Source: an uncultured Rhodovulum sp.
GTDB taxonomy: Bacteria; Pseudomonadota; Alphaproteobacteria; Rhodobacterales; Rhodobacteraceae
Reading direction: 5' to 3'
NCBI GenBank assembly: GCA_946221765.1
Contig: CAMIMK010000016.1
Location: forward strand, 1-20,979
Length of the DNA: 20,979 nt
The notes below the pieces were generated by a model. The model was not told the origin of the DNA, made no database searches, and was given only the letters and a program-made list of their open reading frames with translations. This document shows, in pieces, positions 13,902 to 19,803 of this stretch. Each line of letters opens with the position of its first letter. The stretch's first letter is position 1. The position numbers and the translations under genes are program-made.

Positions 13902-14111
13902 TCAGGCCTCCGTGCTCGCCGCGGCGGCGGCCTTCTGGTTCAGGATCGTCTTGACCCGTGCGGCGTCGCGGCGGACGACCTGCATGCGGGCAGTGTTTTC
14001 CAGCTGGCCGGTGGCCTTCTGGAAGCGGAGGTTGAAGGCCTCCTTCTTGAGGGCGCTGAGCTGGTCGCGCAGCTGGTCGGGAGTCTTGTCCCGCAGATCG
14101 GCCGCTTTCAT
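13902..14111 (-). CDS. rpmC: 50S ribosomal protein L29
   Basis: The 69-aa product begins MKAADLRDKTPDQLRDQL and has the LKKEAFNLRFQKATGQLENT block, the L29 signature; L29 lies at the tunnel exit. The ATG at 14109-14111 is preferred to an in-frame GTG at 14135: AAAGGA lies 8 nt before it and the family begins there. It normally follows rplP within the S10 operon. Here 678 bp containing a plus-strand gene separate the two, so rpmC starts its own transcript, with a candidate promoter at 14195-14223. Confidence 0.96.
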   Translation of the reverse strand: MKAADLRDKTPDQLRDQLSALKKEAFNLRFQKATGQLENTARMQVVRRDAARVKTILNQKAAAAASTEA

Positions 14112-14194
14112 GGCCTTCGTCCTTTCAACAGTCACCAGAGGGCCCCCTCACGGAGGGTCACCCTGATTCTGGTGGAGTTCGAGAGTGAGCGCGC

Positions 14195-14223
14195 CGTATA
14201 GGCGGAATGGCGGCCGGGCGCAA
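14195..14223 (-). promoter_or_regulatory. Candidate promoter for the rpmC-rpmD block
   Basis: On the minus strand, TTGCGC (14218-14223), a 17-nt spacer and TATACG (14195-14200), predicting initiation near 14188 and a leader of about 75 nt to the rpmC ATG. A promoter is required here because the S10 block ends at a terminator and the intervening gene is on the other strand. It is the best match in the 198-bp gap. Confidence 0.5.
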
Positions 14224-14309
14224 GCGCGGAAGACCCGCGGCGGCGTGGGCGGACAAGCGCGGCCCGGATCTGTAAATGGACCCTGAAACAGCAGAGGTAT
14301 CTGAGTCAC

Positions 14310-14678
14310 GTGATCCTGGGACGGGCGAAGATCTGGGCGCGCAGGATGAAGCGCGACGTCGTGGCCCTCTGGGTCGCCGCGCGCGACCCGCGCACCCCGC
14401 TGGCCGCGAAGATCGTCGCCGCAGCCGTTGCGGCCTACGCTCTCAGTCCGATCGACCTGATCCCGGATTTCATTCCGGTCCTCGGGTATCTCGACGACCT
14501 GCTCCTCGTGCCGCTCGGCATCCTGATCGCCGTTCGGATGATCCCGACCGTGCTCATGGCCGAGTTCCGGGACCGCGCAGCCGAGCGGGATGGGAGACCG
14601 AGGAGCATCGCCGGCGCGGCAGCCATTGCGCTCGTCTGGATCGCGTCCCTGGCCGGAGCCGCCTACCTGCTCCTCTAG
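14310..14678 (+). CDS. DUF1232 (YkvA-like) small membrane protein
   Basis: The 122-aa product carries the DUF1232 core: LSPIDLIPDFIPVLGYLDDL at 45-64, preceded by a DPRTP segment (26-30). Hydrophobic stretches at about 33-47, 63-80 and 101-122 suggest two or three membrane segments. The function of the family is not established. The initiator is taken as GTG at 14310 because the N-terminal region fits homologues; AGAGG lies about 12 nt upstream, somewhat far. An ATG at 14346 would drop 12 residues but keep the domain. It lies opposite to the ribosomal genes, between rplP and rpmC, and converges on rplP with a shared bidirectional terminator. Confidence 0.85.
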   Translation: MILGRAKIWARRMKRDVVALWVAARDPRTPLAAKIVAAAVAAYALSPIDLIPDFIPVLGYLDDLLLVPLGILIAVRMIPTVLMAEFRDRAAERDGRPRSIAGAAAIALVWIASLAGAAYLLL

Positions 14679-14718
14679 GCCTCTGCGGCAACGGGTGCCC
14701 CGTCGTCGCTCTGCCCCC

Positions 14719-14757
14719 AAAAGCAAACCGCCGCACCCGAGGGCGCGGCGGAGTTTT
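14719..14757. terminator. Bidirectional terminator between rplP and the DUF1232 gene
   Basis: CCGCCGC (14728-14734) pairs with GCGGCGG (14745-14751), with inner CC/GG pairing possible. On the minus strand the tail is TTTGCTTTT (14719-14727), ending the rplP transcript; on the plus strand it is AGTTTT (to 14757), ending the DUF1232 gene. The minus tail plus flanking bases is identical to that of the rplQ terminator. Confidence 0.75.
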
Positions 14758-14789
14758 CAGGACGCGAGGCGCCTCAGGCGCCGCGTCTC

Positions 14790-15203
14790 TTACCAGTCTT
14801 CGCGGGTGACGAAGCGGCACTTGATCGGGAGCTTCATCGCCGCGAGGCGCAGGGCCTCCTTGGCGATCTCCTCGTTGACGCCGTCGATCTCGAACATGAT
14901 CCGACCTGGCTTCACCTTGGCCGCCCAGAACTCGACCGAGCCCTTGCCCTTGCCCATGCGGACTTCGGTGGGCTTCTTCGAGACCGGCACGTCCGGGAAG
15001 ATCCGGATCCAGACCCGGCCCTGACGCTTCATGTGGCGGGTGAGCGCCCGGCGGGCAGCCTCGATCTGGCGCGCGGTGATGCGCTCCGGCTCGGTGGCCT
15101 TGAGCCCGTAGTGTCCGAAGTTCAGGTCCGAGCCGCCCTTGGCTTCGCCATGGATGCGGCCCTTGAACTGCTTACGGAATTTTGTTCGCTTTGGCAGAAG
15201 CAT
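14790..15203 (-). CDS. rplP: 50S ribosomal protein L16
   Basis: The 137-aa product begins MLLPKRTKFRKQFKGRIHGE and has LTRHMKRQGRVWIRIFPDVP near 54-73 and RMGKGKGSVEFWAAKVKPGR near 82-101, diagnostic of L16. L16 helps form the A-site tRNA elbow contact of the 50S subunit. Its ATG at 15201-15203 is 19 nt past the rpsC stop. It is the last gene of the S10 block, because a terminator follows and rpmC is displaced. Confidence 0.98.
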   Translation of the reverse strand: MLLPKRTKFRKQFKGRIHGEAKGGSDLNFGHYGLKATEPERITARQIEAARRALTRHMKRQGRVWIRIFPDVPVSKKPTEVRMGKGKGSVEFWAAKVKPGRIMFEIDGVNEEIAKEALRLAAMKLPIKCRFVTREDW

Positions 15204-15222
15204 CTCAACTCACTCCCGGGCG

Positions 15223-15948
15223 TCAGCGCGCGTCGCGGTCGCGGTCGCGACCCCGCTGCGGACGCATGCCGCCACCTTCCTGCAGCTCCGCCTGACGACG
15301 GTCGCGGGCCTGGGGATCATGTTCGAGGATCTCGCCCTTGAAGATCCAGACCTTGATCCCGATGATGCCGTAGGCGGTCTTCGCCTCAGCGAGCGCATAG
15401 TCGATGTCCGCGCGCAGCGTGTGCAGCGGCACCCGACCCTCGCGGTACCACTCGGTCCGGGCGATCTCGGCACCACCGAGGCGGCCCGCGACGTTGATCC
15501 GGATGCCGAGCGCACCCATGCGCATGGCGTTCTGCACCGCCCGCTTCATCGCGCGGCGGAAGGAGACGCGGCGCTCCAGCTGCTGGGCGACGTTCTCGGC
15601 GACGAGCGCGGCGTCGATCTCCGGCTTGCGGACCTCGACGATGTTGAGGTGCAACTCGGAGGCGGTCAGCTTCGCCAGCTTCTGGCGCAGCACCTCGATG
15701 TCCGCACCCTTCTTGCCGATGATCACGCCGGGACGTGCGGCATGGATCGTCACCCGGCACTTCTTGTGCGGACGCTCGATGATGACGCGGCTGATGCCGG
15801 CCTGGGTCGCGTTCTTCTTCACATACTCGCGGATCGCGAGATCCTCGTGAAGCAGCTTGCCGTACTCGTTGCGGTCCGCGAACCAGCGGCTGTCCCACGT
15901 ACGGTTGACCTGGAGCCGCAGGCCGATCGGGTTGATCTTCTGACCCAT
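15223..15948 (-). CDS. rpsC: 30S ribosomal protein S3
   Basis: The 241-aa product begins MGQKINPIGLRLQVNRTWDS. It carries the type-II KH domain with GVIIGKKGADIEVLRQKL near 75-92, and the C-terminal domain with RRAMKRAVQNAMRMGALGIR near 132-151 and GRLGGAEIARTEWYREGRVP near 154-173. S3 lies at the mRNA entry channel. The last roughly 25 residues are an Arg/Asp-rich extension. The ATG at 15946-15948 shares one base with the rplV stop (TGATG). Confidence 0.98.
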   Translation of the reverse strand: MGQKINPIGLRLQVNRTWDSRWFADRNEYGKLLHEDLAIREYVKKNATQAGISRVIIERPHKKCRVTIHAARPGVIIGKKGADIEVLRQKLAKLTASELHLNIVEVRKPEIDAALVAENVAQQLERRVSFRRAMKRAVQNAMRMGALGIRINVAGRLGGAEIARTEWYREGRVPLHTLRADIDYALAEAKTAYGIIGIKVWIFKGEILEHDPQARDRRQAELQEGGGMRPQRGRDRDRDAR

Positions 15949-16331
15949 CAGGCGGTCTCCTCGCTGACCTGGCGCACCTTGATCGTGACCTGGCTGAACG
16001 GTTTCAGGATCTTGCCGAAGCGGCCACGGGCCCGGGGCCGTCCCCGCTTCAGGACCATGTTCTTGCCCACGAAGGCCTCGGCGACGACAAGCTCGTCGAC
16101 GTCGAGCCCGTGGTTGTTCTCGGCATTCGCCACGGCCGACTGAAGGGTCTTCAGCACGTCCTCGGAGATCCGCTTCTTCGAGAAGGTGAGGTCGGCCATC
16201 GCCTTGCCCACCGGCTTGTTGCGGATCATCTGCGCGACGAGGTTCAGCTTCTGCGGGCTGGTGCGCAGCATGCGGCTGACGGCCATCGCCTCGTTGTCCG
16301 CCACGCGGCGGGGGTTCTTTTCCTTGCCCAT
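15948..16331 (-). CDS. rplV: 50S ribosomal protein L22
   Basis: The 127-aa product has RMLRTSPQKLNLVAQMIRNK near 20-39 and the C-terminal beta-hairpin region with LKRGRPRARGRFGKILKPFS near 93-112, which in L22 reaches into the exit tunnel. The ATG at 16329-16331 is 4 nt past the rpsS stop, with GGAAG upstream. It overlaps the rpsC start. Confidence 0.98.
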   Translation of the reverse strand: MGKEKNPRRVADNEAMAVSRMLRTSPQKLNLVAQMIRNKPVGKAMADLTFSKKRISEDVLKTLQSAVANAENNHGLDVDELVVAEAFVGKNMVLKRGRPRARGRFGKILKPFSQVTIKVRQVSEETA

Positions 16332-16335
16332 GGCG

Positions 16336-16614
16336 TTACTTCCGCTTCGCTTTCTTGTCGGCCGCGTGACCGTAGTAGGTCCGGGTCGGGCTGTACTCGC
16401 CGAACTTCTGACCGATCATGTCCTCGGTCACGCTGACCGGGATATGCTTCTTGCCGTTGTAGACGCCAAAGGTCAGGCCCACGAACTGGGGCAGGATGGT
16501 CGACCGACGCGACCAGATCTTGATGACTTCGTTGCGGCCCGACTCGCGGGATTTCTCGGCCTTCTTGAGGACGTAGGAATCGACGAAGGGGCCCTTCCAG
16601 ACAGAACGTGCCAT
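16336..16614 (-). CDS. rpsS: 30S ribosomal protein S19
   Basis: The 92-aa product begins MARSVWKGPFVDSYVLKKAE and has IKIWSRRSTILPQFVGLTFG near 36-55, VYNGKKHIPVSVTEDMIGQK near 52-71 and EYSPTRTYYGH, the S19 signature; S19 sits in the 30S head beside S13. The ATG at 16612-16614 is 15 nt past the rplB stop, with GGAG about 11 nt upstream. Confidence 0.98.
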   Translation of the reverse strand: MARSVWKGPFVDSYVLKKAEKSRESGRNEVIKIWSRRSTILPQFVGLTFGVYNGKKHIPVSVTEDMIGQKFGEYSPTRTYYGHAADKKAKRK

Positions 16615-16629
16615 GTGTCGCGGGGCTCC

Positions 16630-17469
16630 TTACCGCTTCGACTTCTTCTGGTGACGCGAGCGCAGAATGAACTTGCTCGTCGCCTTGTTCGACCGGGTGC
16701 GCGCGCCCTTGGTCGGCTTGCCCCACGGAGTGACCGGGTGGCGGCCGCCCGAGGTGCGGCCTTCACCGCCGCCATGCGGGTGGTCGATCGGGTTCATGAC
16801 CACGCCGCGGACCTTCGGGCGATAGCCCTTCAGGCGCATGCGGCCGGCCTTGCCGAAGTTCTGGTTCGAGTTGTCGGGGTTCGAGACCGCGCCGACCGTC
16901 GCCATGCACTCCTGCCGGACGAGACGAAGCTCACCCGAGGAGAGGCGGATCTGCGCATAGCCGCCGTCCCGGCCGACGAACTGGGCATAGGTGCCGGCAG
17001 CACGGGCGATCTGGCCACCCTTGCCCGCCTTCATCTCGACGTTGTGCACGATCGTCCCGATCGGCAGCGCCGAGAAGGGCATCGCATTGCCCGGCTTGAT
17101 GTCGGCCTTCGCGCCCGAGATCACCGTGTCGCCGACCGCGAGCCGCTGCGGCGCCAGGATGTAGGACTGCTCGCCGTCTGCATAACCGATCAGCGCGATG
17201 AACGCCGTCCGGTTCGGGTCGTATTCGATGCGGATGACCTTCGCCGGCACATCATGCTTGGTGCGGCGGAAGTCCACGATGCGATAGAGCCGCTTCACCC
17301 CGCCGCCACGGCGGCGCATGGTGATCCGTCCGGTGTTGTTCCGTCCACCATTTCCGGTCAGACCCTCGGTGAGGGACTTAACGGGGCGGCCTTTCCACAG
17401 CTCGGAACGGTCGATCAGAACCAGCCCGCGCTGGCCCGGCGTCGTCGGCTTGTACGATTTTAACGCCAT
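16630..17469 (-). CDS. rplB: 50S ribosomal protein L2
   Basis: The 279-aa product begins MALKSYKPTTPGQRGLVLID. It has GGRNNTGRITMRRRGGG near 41-57 and the peptidyl-transferase-proximal loop VMNPIDHPHGGGEGRTSGGR near 224-243 with conserved His230. The C-terminus is strongly basic. L2 is required for subunit association and peptidyl-transferase assembly. GGAAGA lies 9 nt before the ATG at 17467-17469. The 138-bp gap to rplW is large for this operon and contains a terminator-like hairpin. Confidence 0.98.
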   Translation of the reverse strand: MALKSYKPTTPGQRGLVLIDRSELWKGRPVKSLTEGLTGNGGRNNTGRITMRRRGGGVKRLYRIVDFRRTKHDVPAKVIRIEYDPNRTAFIALIGYADGEQSYILAPQRLAVGDTVISGAKADIKPGNAMPFSALPIGTIVHNVEMKAGKGGQIARAAGTYAQFVGRDGGYAQIRLSSGELRLVRQECMATVGAVSNPDNSNQNFGKAGRMRLKGYRPKVRGVVMNPIDHPHGGGEGRTSGGRHPVTPWGKPTKGARTRSNKATSKFILRSRHQKKSKR

Positions 17470-17517
17470 GTCTTGCTGTCTTCCGTTGCTAGGGACGCCC
17501 CTTGAGGGACGTTAGTC

Positions 17518-17554
17518 AAAATCAGGCGCCGCCCTCCGGTATCGGCGGGCGGCG
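17518..17554 (-). terminator. Terminator-like hairpin between rplW and rplB (possible attenuator)
   Basis: CGCCGCCC (17527-17534) pairs with GGGCGGCG (17547-17554), with inner CCG/CGG pairs around a GTAT loop. The minus strand continues CCTGATTTTGAC, a four-T tract. It lies within the S10 block, 53 nt past the rplW stop and 48 nt before rplB, so it is likely a partial terminator or mRNA-stability stem. Confidence 0.5.
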
Positions 17555-17607
17555 GACAGTCGACTCGGGACTGGCCGAGGGGTGGGCCCCTCTATCAGAG
17601 CCCGATG

Positions 17608-17904
17608 TCAGAGACCAGTGCTGACGTCGATGGAATTGCCTTCCACCAGCGTCACATAGGCCTTCTTCACGTCGCGGCGGGTGCCGGGACGGCCGCGGAA
17701 CTTCTTCACCTTGCCCTTGGTGACGACGGTGTTGACCGCCTTCACCTTGACATTGAAGAGGGTCTCCACCGCTTCCTTGATCTGCGGCTTGGTGGTCGAC
17801 ATGCCGACTTCGAAGACGACGGCCCCGGACTCAGAGGCCAGGGTCGCCTTCTCGGTGATGATCGGCTTGCGGATCACGTCGTAGAGTTCAGGCTTCACGC
17901 TCAT
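17608..17904 (-). CDS. rplW: 50S ribosomal protein L23
   Basis: The 98-aa product has YDVIRKPIITEKATLASESG near 8-27 and the C-terminal FNVKVKAVNTVVTKGKVKKF near 50-69 followed by GRPGTRRDVKKAYVTL, typical of L23, the tunnel-exit docking site for trigger factor and SRP. The ATG at 17902-17904 overlaps the rplD stop (ATGA), with GGAGG 10 nt upstream. Confidence 0.98.
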   Translation of the reverse strand: MSVKPELYDVIRKPIITEKATLASESGAVVFEVGMSTTKPQIKEAVETLFNVKVKAVNTVVTKGKVKKFRGRPGTRRDVKKAYVTLVEGNSIDVSTGL

Positions 17905-18521
17905 TTCAGTCGCGCCTCCAGCGCTTCGACGCCGGCCTTGGTGAGGACCAGGGTGTCGCGGCGCAGGATGTCATAGACATTGGCACCCGCGCTCGGCAGC
18001 ACGTCGATGCCGTCGATGTTGCGCGCGGCCTGCGCGAAGGTCGCGTTGACCTCGGCGCCGTCGATGACGAGCGCGCGCTTCCAGCCGAGACCCTTCAGCG
18101 CCTGGGCGAGGGCCTTGGTCTTGCCCTCGGAGACCACCGCCTCGTCGAGCACCACGATCTGCCCGGCGCCGGCCTTGGCCGACAGCGCGTGCTTCAGCCC
18201 GAGCGCCCGGAACTTCTTGTTCAGGTCGTGGGCATGGCTGCGCGGGGTCGGACCCTTGTAGGTGCCGCCGTGACGGAAGGTCGGCGCCTTGCGGGAGCCG
18301 TGGCGTGCGCCGCCGGTGCCCTTCTGGCGATAGATCTTCTTCGTCGAGTAGCTGACCTCCGACTTGCCGAGCACCGAGTGGGTGCCCGCCTGCCGCTTCG
18401 CCAGCTGCCAGCGCACGACGCGGTGCAGGATGTCCGCGCGCGGCTCCAGCCCGAAGATCGCGTCGTCGAGCTCGATCGAGCCGGCAGGGCTGGCGTCGAG
18501 CTTGATCACGTCGAGTTTCAT
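17901..18521 (-). CDS. rplD: 50S ribosomal protein L4
   Basis: The 206-aa product has the L4 tunnel loop with SYSTKKIYRQKGTGGARHGS near 57-76 and the KAPTFRHGGTYKGPTPRSHA block that follows. In Escherichia coli, L4 represses the S10 operon through the leader upstream of rpsJ. No homologous leader can be identified here, since only 78 bp lie between tuf and rpsJ. The ATG at 18519-18521 overlaps the rplC stop (ATGA). Confidence 0.97.
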   Translation of the reverse strand: MKLDVIKLDASPAGSIELDDAIFGLEPRADILHRVVRWQLAKRQAGTHSVLGKSEVSYSTKKIYRQKGTGGARHGSRKAPTFRHGGTYKGPTPRSHAHDLNKKFRALGLKHALSAKAGAGQIVVLDEAVVSEGKTKALAQALKGLGWKRALVIDGAEVNATFAQAARNIDGIDVLPSAGANVYDILRRDTLVLTKAGVEALEARLK

Positions 18522-19405
18522 TCCTTGTCGCTCCCCTCGGCGGACTTGTCACCGCCCTCACCGGGCGCGTCGTCCTCGCCGATCTTGCCGGCCTTGATCT
18601 CGGCCTCGGCCTCGGCAAGAGCGGCTTCCTCGGCAGCGGCCTGCTCGGCGAGACGTGCAGCCTCGGCCTCGGCCTCGGCGGCAGCGGCTTCCTCGGCGGC
18701 CTTCGCCGCCAGTTCCGCGGCCTTGCGGGCCTCGGAGCGCAGCGCGGCCGGCAGGATCACGTTGTCCGGGGTCACTTTCTTGACCGCGTCCTTGATCGTG
18801 ACCCAGCCGCCCTTGGAGCCCGGGACCGCGCCCTTGACCATGATGAGGCCACGCTCGCTGTCCGTGCGCACGACCTGCAGGTTCTGCGTCGTGACGCGGA
18901 CGGCACCCATGTGGCCGGCCATCTTCTTGCCCTTGAACACCTTGCCCGGGTCCTGGCACTGGCCGATGGAGCCATGGCTGCGGTGGCTGATCGACACGCC
19001 GTGCGACGCCCGGAGGCCGCCGAAGTTGTGCCGCTTCATGCCGCCGGCAAAGCCCTTGCCGATGCTGGTGCCCGCGATGTCGACGAACTGGCCCGCGAAA
19101 TAATGGTCCGCGGTGATCTCCTCGCCCACCTCGATGAGGTTGTCGGGGGACACGCGGAATTCCGCCAGCTTCCGCTTCGGCTCCACCTTCGCCTTGGCGA
19201 AGTGGCCGCGCATCGGCTCGGTCACGTTCTTCGGCTTGGCGCTGCCCGCACCGAGCTGGACGGCGGAATAGCCGTCACGCTCGGCGGTGCGCTGCGCGAC
19301 CACCTGGACATTTTCCATCTGGAGAACGGTGACGGGAACCTGCTTCCCGTCCTCCAGGAACAGCCGGGTCATGCCCAGCTTCTTTGCAATCACTCCGGAA
19401 CGCAT
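18518..19405 (-). CDS. rplC: 50S ribosomal protein L3 with long C-terminal extension
   Basis: Residues 1 to about 221 form a normal L3: MRSGVIAKKLGMTRLFLEDG at the start, GFAGGMKRHNFGG near 118-130, and SIGQCQDPGKVFKGKKMAGH near 146-165, the conserved loop that includes the Gln methylated by PrmB in enteric bacteria. Residues about 222-295 are an added Ala/Glu/Lys-rich segment that should be mainly helical or coiled coil (about 223-270), ending acidic and Gly/Asp-rich. L3 with this tail is 295 aa against about 205-240 usually. The frame is sound: the stop overlaps the rplD ATG, so this is not a frameshift. L3 is a primary 23S rRNA assembly protein. Confidence 0.96.
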   Translation of the reverse strand: MRSGVIAKKLGMTRLFLEDGKQVPVTVLQMENVQVVAQRTAERDGYSAVQLGAGSAKPKNVTEPMRGHFAKAKVEPKRKLAEFRVSPDNLIEVGEEITADHYFAGQFVDIAGTSIGKGFAGGMKRHNFGGLRASHGVSISHRSHGSIGQCQDPGKVFKGKKMAGHMGAVRVTTQNLQVVRTDSERGLIMVKGAVPGSKGGWVTIKDAVKKVTPDNVILPAALRSEARKAAELAAKAAEEAAAAEAEAEAARLAEQAAAEEAALAEAEAEIKAGKIGEDDAPGEGGDKSAEGSDKE

Positions 19406-19416
19406 CTCACCGATCC

Positions 19417-19725
19417 TCAGAGCTTGATTTCGACGTCGACGCCGGCGGCGAGGTCGAGCTTCATCAGCGCGTCCACGGTCTGGGGCGTCGGATCCACGAT
19501 GTCGAGCAGCCGCTTGTGGGTGCGGATCTCGAACTGCTCACGGCTCTTCTTGTCGATGTGCGGGCCGCGCAGCACCGTGAACTTCTCGATCTTGTTCGGC
19601 AGCGGGATAGGCCCGCGCACGCGTGCGCCGGTCCGCTTGGCCGTGTTCACGATCTCGGCCGTGCTGGCGTCCAGCACCCGGTAGTCGAAGGCCTTGAGCC
19701 GGATACGGATATTCTGACCTTGCAT
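19417..19725 (-). CDS. rpsJ: 30S ribosomal protein S10
   Basis: The 102-aa product begins MQGQNIRIRLKAFDYRVLDA and contains RVRGPIPLPNKIEKFTVLRG near 35-54 and REQFEIRTHKRLLDIVDP, diagnostic of S10, a head protein that is also NusE in antitermination. GAGG lies 7 nt before the ATG at 19723-19725. It is 11 nt before rplC and opens the S10 block. Confidence 0.98.
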   Translation of the reverse strand: MQGQNIRIRLKAFDYRVLDASTAEIVNTAKRTGARVRGPIPLPNKIEKFTVLRGPHIDKKSREQFEIRTHKRLLDIVDPTPQTVDALMKLDLAAGVDVEIKL

Positions 19726-19750
19726 TTCAGCGCCTCATGTCGGGCAGATT

Positions 19751-19788
19751 GAACGAAACGCGGCCGGGAGCCGGTGCTCCCGGCCGCG
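19751..19788 (-). terminator. Intrinsic terminator after tuf
   Basis: A perfect 12-bp GC-rich stem (CGCGGCCGGGAG at 19759-19770 against 19777-19788) with a 6-nt loop. On the minus strand it is followed by TTTCGTTC. It starts 15 bp past the tuf stop and ends only 25 bp before rpsJ, leaving no room for an ordinary promoter after it. Confidence 0.65.
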
Positions 19789-19803
19789 TGAAGACGACTT
19801 GCC

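Noticed and set aside
18518..18740. Frameshift or fusion at the 3' end of rplC
   Set aside because: The reading frame is continuous and the stop forms the expected ATGA overlap with rplD, so the tail is a genuine extension.
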